A stretch of DNA of 64,000 nt from Camarhynchus parvulus. Lineage: Eukaryota > Chordata > Aves > Passeriformes > Thraupidae. Numbering within the stretch: the first letter of the stretch is position 1; every line of letters begins with the position of its first letter. The position numbers were made by a program, and so were the translations under genes. The notes under the pieces are model-generated. The model was not told the origin of the DNA, ran no database searches, and worked only from the letters and a program-made list of their open reading frames with translations. The stretch lies in contig NC_044601.1 of the NCBI RefSeq assembly GCF_901933205.1, forward strand, positions 45,729,376-45,793,375. The letters are read 5' to 3'. Below are positions 54,790-64,000 of the stretch, one piece after another.

Positions 54790-54975
54790 ATGTTTAACTT
54801 TTAGCTTAAACTTCACTCATAACTTAACTTATAACTTAGCCTTAACAATTTAACACAGGAATAACATTTAACAGGACTTAACCTAACTTGTATCTTAACA
54901 ACTTAGCAAAAGAGCAACACTTGACAACGTTTAACTTAGCTTGTGTCCTTACCTTACAGGCCTAACTTAGATACC
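54790..54975. repeat. Degenerate TTAACTT-rich tract
   Basis: Variants of TTAACTT, TTAACTTA, TTAACA and CTTAAC recur about every 8-15 bases with almost no G. Examples are AACTTAACTTATAACTTAGC and TTTAACTTAGCTTG. The spacing is irregular, so it is not a clean satellite. It may be a decayed minisatellite or part of an old retroviral leader. Confidence 0.6.
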
Positions 54976-56175
54976 TAAGATGCTTAAACATCTAAGAAAG
55001 CAGAATTTCTCCTAGATTTTCTGTAGCATGTGTGCACATGCATGCACACAAAGAATTAGTGCAAGGTACCTCTGAAACATTCCCCTCAAAGGTAGTGAAA
55101 TGCTCACTCTGGATGCTTTTGATGTCCTCAGCAGCCAAAGGGTTGGGCCTCAATGAGTGAGGGTATCCTTGTTTAGCAATCCTGTGTATACAACAAACAA
55201 GGGTTAGCTGGCTCTGAGAGGCCCCACTCAGAAGTTGCTAGTTGCAGCCTGCTGCAGCTCAGGAGATCTTATTTTTGACCTCTGTTTGTGGGCCTGAGAG
55301 AGTGGATTTCAGTCACAACTGTTTCATCCTGGCCATAGTTTGGCTCAGCCAGTTTATTTGAAAGTGTTAGAGCAACGATGTTAGGGCAGTCAGGCAAGAG
55401 AAACTGTTTTCAAGGCTCTTCATTATGAAAACAGGAGCTTGTTATCAGTTGTTTCTGAGAGCAGGCAGTGTTTCTGATGAGCCCTAGAGGAGCTGAGCCC
55501 TGGTGCTGTTCAGTCACGGCTGAGGCCCAGCAAGCTTTTGTCAGATCACAGTGGTGCCTGGAAAAGGAGCAGGGGATGCACTACTACAGAGCAGGGTGAA
55601 AGATAACCACAAGGGCAGCTGCTCTCCACCTGCCCCCTTACCTCCTGCCTTTCTCCCCTTTGTTTCCATGACTGCATTAATGGAATTAATTAATCTAGGA
55701 GAGTGTAGCACCATAGTTTCAAGCAAGAGAACAGTTTCAGAAGTTAAAATGTATTAATTTAAAAGGGCTTAAATATGTGACCTTTGAAAATGGTTTGACA
55801 GTCTCGATACTACAATTATTTGTAGCAATTTTGGTGGCTTTAAGAAATACTGAAGAGAAGCTAAAGGTCACAAGCTTTAGCTGATCAATATATATTTAGC
55901 TTGCATTCTTGAAATAAAAGAATCAAAGGCTACTTCTAAACTGGAAGCTTTCAGCAATGTTGCAACTGAATTGGTAATCTTGCAGTCATGGATTTAGTGG
56001 TAAACAGAAATATTTTATCACTATAAATATCCACACTCACCACTTTATATTCTTATTCTTAAATAGTACTTCACTTCTAGCTAAAGAGTTTTTAGCACCA
56101 GTTGCAAATCAAACCCTAATAAATTTCCTTCAGTTTATACAGTCAGTAGTCACCTACAGCAGATTTGAGTATATC

Positions 56176-56285
56176 CAGGTGTAGAGATTCCACCACCTCT
56201 GAGCAACCTGATCCAGCATTTGACCACTTAAATTTGACCAGTTTAAACTGGTTTTTATTTAAATAGAATTTTCCCCAACTGGGCA
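56176..56285 (-). mobile_element. Ancient CR1 scrap
   Basis: CAGGTGTAGAGATTCCACCA, then CCTCTGAGCAACCTGATCCA and CATTTGACCACTTA, match the order of reverse-oriented CR1 3' UTR (GGTGGAGACTCCACC..., CTGGGCAACCTGTTCCAGTG). It is heavily decayed. Confidence 0.65.
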
Positions 56286-58719
56286 CCACAGGATATCACA
56301 GTTATATCCTGCAGTGATACCTGGCCTCTGCCTCCTCCATAGATCTCATTAGGTTTTTGCCTTGATTAATGATTCCTGCACAGTTAAACTCCCCTTGAGC
56401 TTACCAGAAACAGTCCATAAACAGGAATTTCTGATGCCTAACCAAGGAGGGGCACAGGAGATGATTGCCCATCCCCAATAGTCTTACTTACCTGAACCAT
56501 AGCCAGTGGAACGGTATTATTATTACTGGACTTTTGAAGAATTCCAGTAATTACTTACAGCCAGGATGATGATTAATTGATGTCTTAAGTCAATCAACTT
56601 AAACAATCCTATAAACAATGTTCCTAAGTGAGGCCCTTCTAACCCTCCTGGGCCACAGCGGGCTCCTCTGAGTGTGACACTTCCCACAGCTCACCAACTC
56701 AAGAGTTTGCAATACTCAGAGGACCCATGTCAAAAGCTGAAGATGGGACCTGAACTGATAGCTCCCCATACTGCATAAGGCTCAACCCTCACTCCTTCAG
56801 AAATGCAAAGGCCTTCAATATGAGTATTTCACTGAACTTAAGGGGAACTTTAGTAGGTATCTTTATCTTTGTACGTATGCACATACACACACACATATCT
56901 GTGAGTTGATTTAAACACACTGTAGCAAGTACACTATAAGCTTTCCATCTCAGATCTGTAATTATGTTATACTGTTGAGTAAATCCTATTGAATCTCTTC
57001 ATAAATGTTAAACTAGTCAATGACTGAGTGTTGCCAAGTCCTTTACAGATAAACCACTGACGAAGTCCAGAACTATGACTGTTCTCAATCATGCTCTGTC
57101 AGCAGTTTGGAAAGCTGTGGCATCCCATCTGTGAGGAGAAGGAATCATCCAAAATTCATATGTGCTTGTGGTTGAACAGAATGATAAAAGTCAGAGAATC
57201 CTCAAAATTCCATACTTAGCATGGAAATTGGTATGTTAGTCCCTGATCTCCTAGACTCACCAGTGGAGTTTGGATAAAGGGTAGGGTGAAAAGGAAGAGA
57301 GATGAGGGAGGGGGAAAAGGGAAAGGAAAATCCAGCGGATGGGGCGTCCAGGTCCTGGGGCACATGTGCACCCGAGCTTCATGGAGTCATGGAGATACCT
57401 CAGCCCCATTCCTGTGCCTGCACTGTACTGTGTTGTGCTTTATTTCCAGAAGCCAGAACAAGGATGTTTGTCCTGAAAAAGTGCTGCCCTACCTTTGTAT
57501 GTCCCCATCTCAATCCATGTCCTGCTCTTGCTCACTGTGTAATTACCAACAAACCTTATCTTCTATGCTTCTACAAAAGTAAGGGGGTCCTCTTTGAATG
57601 TCATGACTCAGCAGGAGGTCTCCCTAACCTTTTTGCATTCCCTATCTCTGTGAATAATTTCAGATTGATTCTAATTCAATTTTCCTTTGTATGCTTCATC
57701 TCTCTAGTAAGTAATAGAGTGAATCTTGCCATCAAACTTTTTAAAGTCATGATTTGCAAATTTATATTAAACCTGCTTTTGCTAATACCTTTGACAGTGG
57801 TCCATTAAACAACCTAAACTACTTGTGACATACACTTCCATTCCACCAGGTATGTGTACACAAGGTTAAGACTCTCCTGAGCTTTCTCTTCTCCAGAGAT
57901 GAGATCTCTTCTATCACAGATGCTTCTTGTCTCAGATTTCAGATCTGGAACTCTGGCAGGAAGTCAAGCAGCTGCTTTTGTACAATCTTTATAACTTCTC
58001 TTATAGGATCCTACAAACACAGTAACTGTAACCATAACCTGTTACTATTTTATTAGTTTGACACACTGCCCCACTCTAGACTTGGTAACTTACAAGTATT
58101 TGAAAGTAAGAGAGGGTAACAAACCAGTAAGTTACTTGCTTGAAGAGAGGGCATTTTGTCAGAATAGATAAACCTGCATTTATTTTTATAAACCAAAATT
58201 CTTGTTGCTTTAGTCTTTGCTGAACATTAACAACATGAAAAGAATATTTTAATTTCCTACAGCTGTCTTGAAAACCTTTACTATATTTAGTGCTATAGAT
58301 ACATAACTTGTTGGCTGAATATCACAACTGCACTTAAGACATTTTAATGTACCACACTGTGGGGAGTGTGTTACAGCATTTCTAGTTGGCTTGTCTATAG
58401 CAAACTATGTCAATAACTCCTAAGTTTACATCATGTTGCAGAACTGACATAAACAGCAGAATGCATGCCGTAATGCTCAGAAGAGCCTATTTTGCTGCTT
58501 TTTAAAAATAAAATCTGATGCAAAAGCTAAAGAAAATTATTTTCATTGATACAAGGGTTTTTAACTAATAATTTTTGATTTCTTAAAAACTCCTTTACAG
58601 AAGACGGGTGGTAAAATTCATGTTCCAGTGCATTGAACCACTTTAAAATGTTCTTCCTATATAATAGGAAAAGGACTCAAATATTAAGAACCAAGCAAAA
58701 AATAATCACAAAATAAGAG

Positions 58720-61700
58720 TTTATTACTACTTCAAAACATTTCAAAAGCAGCCAAGACAGTACTAAAAAAAAAGAAAAAATTAACACAGTAACAAGACTA
58801 AGGTACAATACTATGCAATAGCAATACATCTTTCATAAGATTTATAAACAGGGTATCACCAGTTTAGAAAACAGCTAACACCACATTTGTGGAAATAAAT
58901 TTAAAGTGTATCCCCATAGTAATATTTTAGAACAGTCACTTAGAAGCAAGGAAGCTGAAACTTAGGCCAATTTGTTGCTAATAGTGTCAATGACATTGTA
59001 AATGATCAATTTGATTACTGACATTTACAAAAGAAATGGTACAAAAAAGCAGCAAGGTTGGACATCATCTGAAATAAGTTAAAGCGCTTTTGAAATAAGA
59101 TTTTACACTTTCATGCGAAGGACTGTGAAACAGGAGAACAGCAAACAAGAATTCTGCATTAAATTAAAATGGATCAAGAGAGAATATGGGAGAAGCAGTA
59201 CAAGACAGACATTTGAACAAATATGGGATTCAAGTACAAAACCATTTACCATTTAAGTGCAAGGCTGAAGTCACAAATTAATGTTCTTTAAACTCTATTC
59301 CTAGACTAAATAAAGCTCAAAAATAATACTGCCTGCTTTCACTGTACACACATAGTTCCACAGCATGTTGTAATAACATTTGGTACAAACTTGTATAAAG
59401 TTGATCTTTTAATCTTTCGTTGCTGGTGCAATAGGATCTTTAAAATTGTTTAAGAGTTTGATATTAATAAGACAGTTAATAGTCCCCATGGTAAAGCACT
59501 CCAGTCAATATAGTTGTCAAACACGTTCCCTTATATAAGTGTAACAGAATTAATAAGGTATTGAACTACTGTTCCTGTGGGACAATCAGTACAGCAATAA
59601 AAACTATTTCTTAAAGTCAGTATTTTGATTTTGCTACTCTGCATTTACTGGAGAAAGATTGATGCCAAAGAAGTTGTAGAAATAAAACGTGTTCTTTGGT
59701 GCAAAGTACTGCTGTGATCACTGTTAGAACAGTGTCCATCTTTCATGACTGTACTGGTTATTGGAATTGCTAATTGCACCACAACTGCCGACATTCTGTT
59801 TGCAAAAGTCTACTCATCAGCTATTACCCCAGGCACCCCAGATTTATAAAGGTATCTACTCAAGGGTGTACTTTTAACATGTGAATTTAAGTTCAGTATT
59901 TAAAACTGACTCACTGAAATGAAATTATTTTATCATTCTCAATAGAAACGAAAACTATCCTAATATCATAATCTCATAATATTTATGTATTTACTCCGCA
60001 AATGTCTCAAAAGAAAGATACTAATTGAAATCATTCCAACTTAGCCATGAAAAGTAAAATCTGGGTGAGTGAAATTACTTCTCATGAACAGTTTTCCAAC
60101 CTCACCAGGAATATAAGTGATAAACATACATATCAAAAATCCACCTAGAAGTAATTGAAATTACGGGGGCTCACAAGTAAAAGAGTACTTAACTTTTTCA
60201 GAGTGGATACATTTGTATCAATTGAAGGACTCAGAAGATGAATCTTCAGTAAAGCTTGCCCTAAAAATGGAAGATGAGTTGCAGTACACTGTATACAACC
60301 ACTCTATTTTTTGAGGACCACCAGTCCTCAAAAATCCCCAATTCTTAGCAATGCAATAGATGTGTTTTCTAGCCACTTCTTTTTTTAAAAGAATTAATCT
60401 CAGCAGTAAAAGAGAAACCATACAGAAAATATCAAAAGTTTTGTCTTACATGCTTTATATAAAAAGCTTTATGAGTTTTAGAAATGTTTAAGGTTTACTT
60501 GAATATGTTTATACACAATCAGGAAAGATCTTGAATATTTATCAATCATGGGGTTCATAGTGAGTACCTGTATGTATATTGATAAGATACTATAGCTAGA
60601 TGCAATAGTTCAAGAAACCCTTACTTAACTCAGTAATCTCACATACCCTGAATCTAAAGTTAACACATTTTTTTAAGCCGCCTTTTTTTTTCCTGTAGAT
60701 TGCTCTTAACAGATTAAAAAGGAGCATGGTACTTCATCACATGAAAAATAAAAAGCATGAATATATCTTAAAAAGTTAAAATATCATATAAATAGAGTTA
60801 AACTTTATAAGCATAAAATCCAAAACCAGATTCTTACATTAACTTCATAAAGGGATAAAAGTTAAGATAGCATTGCAACTATTCAAGTGAACTTGTACCT
60901 CTGTTTTTGCAACACTGCAAAAGACTAGTTCACACATCTTGGAAAAGGCATATGCAGGATAAAAGGTGTAATTTTCTGTTCTCAGAATCATTGTTCTTTT
61001 ATTTCTGAGTTTTTAGCCATTACAAAAGGATCTGCATTTACTAGAAAGAAACATACAGCAAACTAAGGCCAACTTAGGTATGTGTGACAAGTTAAATACA
61101 CAGTTTGCCAAGAGAACCTCAGAAGGGAAATGAGCATGAAAACTCTGTGTTTATTTCTGTTGGCATACAGTGAATTTTGGTTGCTGCTTTTAAGAAAAGT
61201 CATCAACTGGGAAGCTATCATCCCAGAAATTACACTCAAGTTAGAAAACAAATGTGGGAATTAGAAGTATTTGCAAGGTATCACCCACTAACTCCTAAAG
61301 GCATAGAAGTTTGGCAAGCAAGCATTTGCTGAAATACCCACTAATACACTAATGAATATCACCACCACCTGAAATGTCAGTGCTCACAGGAGTCACACAC
61401 CTGGAAGACACAACATTTTAGTAGTTACCCCACAGCACCAGCCAATTATTTGGAAACACAAAGAACCACTTCCATTCAGACCAAAACAAGATCAAGAGTA
61501 GTCATATCTTTTCCTGTAATGCAACAAGGAAGCAGCTCAACACATGCAAGTAGTTAGGAAGGCAGTTCAAATGATTCCACACAGAGGCTCCATTCCATAT
61601 ACTCTGGAAAAACACGGGCTTACCAAAATGCTTGCTTTGGAAGCTACAAAGTTTACTGCGTTTAGGCATCTCTTAATCTTTGCTCAAGAAATCCGTTATC

Positions 61701-62342
61701 AGGAAGTGCTGTGGCAGACACTGCACTGCACTCTACCAACTCAGCTGTTTCAAGGGATTCTCATGAAAGAGAAGTGCTGCTCACGTTGCATTGATCTACT
61801 GAGCTACGCCTTCTTGTACATTTTGAGACCTAGAATGAAGAATCTTACATTCTTTTAATCTCTTAAGCCTGTGGGAAGGGAACAAGAAACAATGAAAGAT
61901 TTTTCTTGTTCTGCTTTTCTCCACAGTAGAGAACACAAAGTTATTAAAAAAAATTATCTCCAGTCATGTACAGTGACAAGGAAGTCTATAGCAATTTAAG
62001 GGACCTTGACAGGGCCAGGATTTCACACTGCATTTTTCTTCCATGACTACCACCTCAAATATACAAACTATTCAATTTGAAAGCACAACTGTATTTATTC
62101 ATCATGTATCCTTTATAAAGGGAGGAGACTGGCTATTTACTTTCATACTGTGAAGAAGTTCAATTTCTAGTGGTTAAATTTAAAAAACAAATCAAAACTT
62201 GAGGAAAGGTGATGAACACAAGAGGAAATCCAACACAGAATTTTAAGCACATGTGTCCTGTGCCAGATATGGTGCAGTTACACCTTAACGTTTTACACAA
62301 AATAGCCTTGTTATAAATAGATAAATTATCACTATTTGATTT
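58720..62342 (-). other. Probable long 3' UTR of FAM169A
   Basis: This is AT-rich sequence downstream of the stop codon on the minus strand. AATAAA signals on that strand occur at 62099-62094 (proximal) and 58725-58720 (distal), among others, so the transcript could be about 0.25 or 3.6 kb past the stop. An 11-bp perfect hairpin lies at 60308-60334. The extent is inferred. Confidence 0.45.
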
Positions 62343-63845
62343 TTAAGCTGGCTTTCCTTTTTTCTTGGGTGGACCTTTGTAGCCCTTAGCCTTTCTTCGC
62401 AAGTTTCTCCGATCTACAACGGGTACCTCAATTTCTGCTTCCTCAGAGCTGCTGTCAGCAGCCCGCTCTGCCACTGTCTGCGTGTAGTGATCTGGCTGCT
62501 CTGCAGACTCTTCTGAGGGCTCTTCCAATTGATTCTTCTGTGCCTCCTGTCCAGAAGGCTGCTGAAAAGAAACACCCTCAAGTTCAACCATTACCAAGGA
62601 GCTCTGACTCAAGGCAGCAGGGGCCTCCTGTGAGTTGTGCCCTGCTTCCTCATTTTGATCTTCTAATGAGGAAGGTAGGTTTTCAGAAACAGATTCTTCT
62701 GCTGCTTCAGTCACCACAGAGTTGGGCAGGCCATTGTCAGAGGGCTCTTCCTTTGATGCCACAGCAGCTGCGTTTTCAGTGCTGGCCTTTTCAGACTCTT
62801 GCTGCTCTTCAGTGCCCTCCTTCTCTACTGATGTAACTTCTTCAGTCAGCATTTCTGAATCATTTTCATTTAAAACCTATGGGTGGAGGAAAACAATCAA
62901 AGGGACAATTAGTTGAAGGTAAAAGACACTGAACAACTACTGCCTCTTGTTATTAACATCAGAGGATAGTTTGGCATTCAGCAGGTTTTTAATTCTACAC
63001 GCATAACTTGAAAAAATAGTCCTCCTTTTTGCACAAGACTATTTTGTGATCTGCATTTCATATCCAGAGTTGCTCTCTGATTTTCAAATTGTTCAAAAGA
63101 GTTGAATAATTTGAGGTGCAGGAAAAACACTCTAATATTAATCCCAAGGGAAAAAAAAATAATTTAGACAAATACAACTATTGTTTTGCTAGCATATAAT
63201 AATCTGCTTTTGCACTATAAACAAGAAAACAGTAAAACCTGTGTTCTGAAAGCAAAGGCATTTTAGCAGTAGTTAATTATTTGTACACCTCATCAGGCAC
63301 AAATTGCTAGACAAAACAAGTGTGTGGCTTTTCACTCTTACCAAACCAGTATTTTAGTGAGAAACAGCAGTTTCATGACTGTCAAGGCAAACTGCTGCAA
63401 ACTTATCTTTCTTTTGGGTATCACATGCATATAGGTCCCACTTCTACACATTGAAACAGAAATGTTAATGTATTCTCCTTATGGATTTACATCATCTGGC
63501 CTAATAATTGCTTCTCCTAGTAATTTCATACAATGTCAGGGGCTACTTTCTGTTACTTAACAAAAGAAAAAAAAATCCCTGCAAGATAAATACACTTTGA
63601 AGTAAAAATGACTTCACATTTTGTTTCAGTTCTCTCACCTTCTCTGATTCAGTGTCTTCTGGGGGTTTTGCTGGAGCATCAAGGGTTAATGGAACAAATG
63701 GTGTTACAGGTTCTTTTCCTTGATTCTCAGATAGCAATTTTGATTCGCCACTTGGAACTTCATTTGCCATCTCCCCTTCAACCATGAGTGAGGTCTTACC
63801 AGTTTCTTCTGCTACCTCACCATTAAGAGGTTCTGATGGCATTTC
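62343..63845 (-). CDS. FAM169A: FAM169A (soluble lamin-associated protein 75), C-terminal exons, partial
   Basis: Two coding exons are visible on the minus strand: 63845-63639 (69 codons, bounded by a TTTTTAG acceptor and a GTGAGA donor) and 62876-62343 (177 codons plus stop). They join in phase 0. The rest of the gene lies beyond the window. The encoded segment is acidic, low in complexity and rich in Glu, Ser and Ala, so it is probably disordered. It ends in a basic nuclear-localisation-type stretch, DRRNLRRKAKGYKGPPKKKG. The family protein has an N-terminal acetyltransferase-like fold (not in this window) and associates with nuclear lamins. Assignment rests on this tail plus position next to NSA2 in the same orientation as human. 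The disordered part alone would not identify it. Confidence 0.82.
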
Positions 63846-64000
63846 CTAAAAAAAAAAAGGTCATATTTGTAAGTCAAAATTATGCCCAGCTATTGTTGCC
63901 CAGCACTAATGGATGTACATGCGATCTAAATTTGCAGCTTAATGTGAGAAGCAGATACCTGAGATATCTAGAATTGTGTACTAAGAAGACAGAACTTAAT

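Larger units (their letters stand above)
54160..58700. other. Intergenic region between NSA2 and FAM169A
   Basis: This convergent intergenic stretch has no recognisable exon. It contains the (TG)n run at 54693-54719, a TTAACTT-rich tract at about 54790-54975, an old CR1 scrap at 56176-56285 and a short (CA)n at 56880-56895. Open frames at 57286-57808 have no codon bias or recognisable similarity. Part of 54.3-55.5 kb may be a decayed LTR, but I could not define ends. Confidence 0.6.

Noticed and set aside
57286..57808. Two overlapping plus-strand frames (98 and 168 codons) downstream of NSA2
   Set aside because: Neither has recognisable similarity or codon bias, and the region is intergenic.

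Overview
The window reads as an ordinary vertebrate, avian nuclear locus. It has short exons with GT-AG introns, CpG-rich promoters and many CR1 LINE fragments. It also has a tRNA-Ile-derived SINE with a CR1-type tail, a combination known from songbirds, so a passerine is the best guess. The gene order HEXB - GFM2 - NSA2 - FAM169A matches human 5q13. In birds this block lies on the Z chromosome; that is background knowledge and is not visible here.

Layout. Bases 1-12,200 are AT-rich intergenic sequence with no gene I can recognise. They hold a CR1 copy carrying a smaller insertion (4.5-5.8 kb), an LTR fragment (7.6-7.8 kb), two perfect hairpins and two small tandem duplications. HEXB (+) has 14 exons from 12,895 to 30,268, and its promoter abuts a CR1 copy. 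GFM2 (-) has 20 coding exons from 47,362 down to 31,307 and ends tail-to-tail with HEXB, about 1 kb apart. NSA2 (+) has 6 exons from 48,562 to 53,952 and shares a CpG-rich divergent promoter with GFM2. From 54.1 to about 58.7 kb lies intergenic sequence with a (TG)n run, an unusual TTAACTT-rich tract and an old CR1 scrap. The last two coding exons and the 3' UTR of a minus-strand gene, most likely FAM169A, fill 58.7-63.85 kb.

I assembled each coding sequence by hand from splice sites and reading phase. HEXB gives 559 residues, GFM2 783 and NSA2 260. All three are intact and close to the human lengths (556, 779, 260, recalled). HEXB is a lysosomal hydrolase, GFM2 a mitochondrial ribosome-recycling GTPase and NSA2 a nucleolar 60S assembly factor. 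They share neighbourhood and promoters but no pathway. I found no evidence of a new biological system. The points worth a second look concern mobile elements, promoter architecture and UTR structure.
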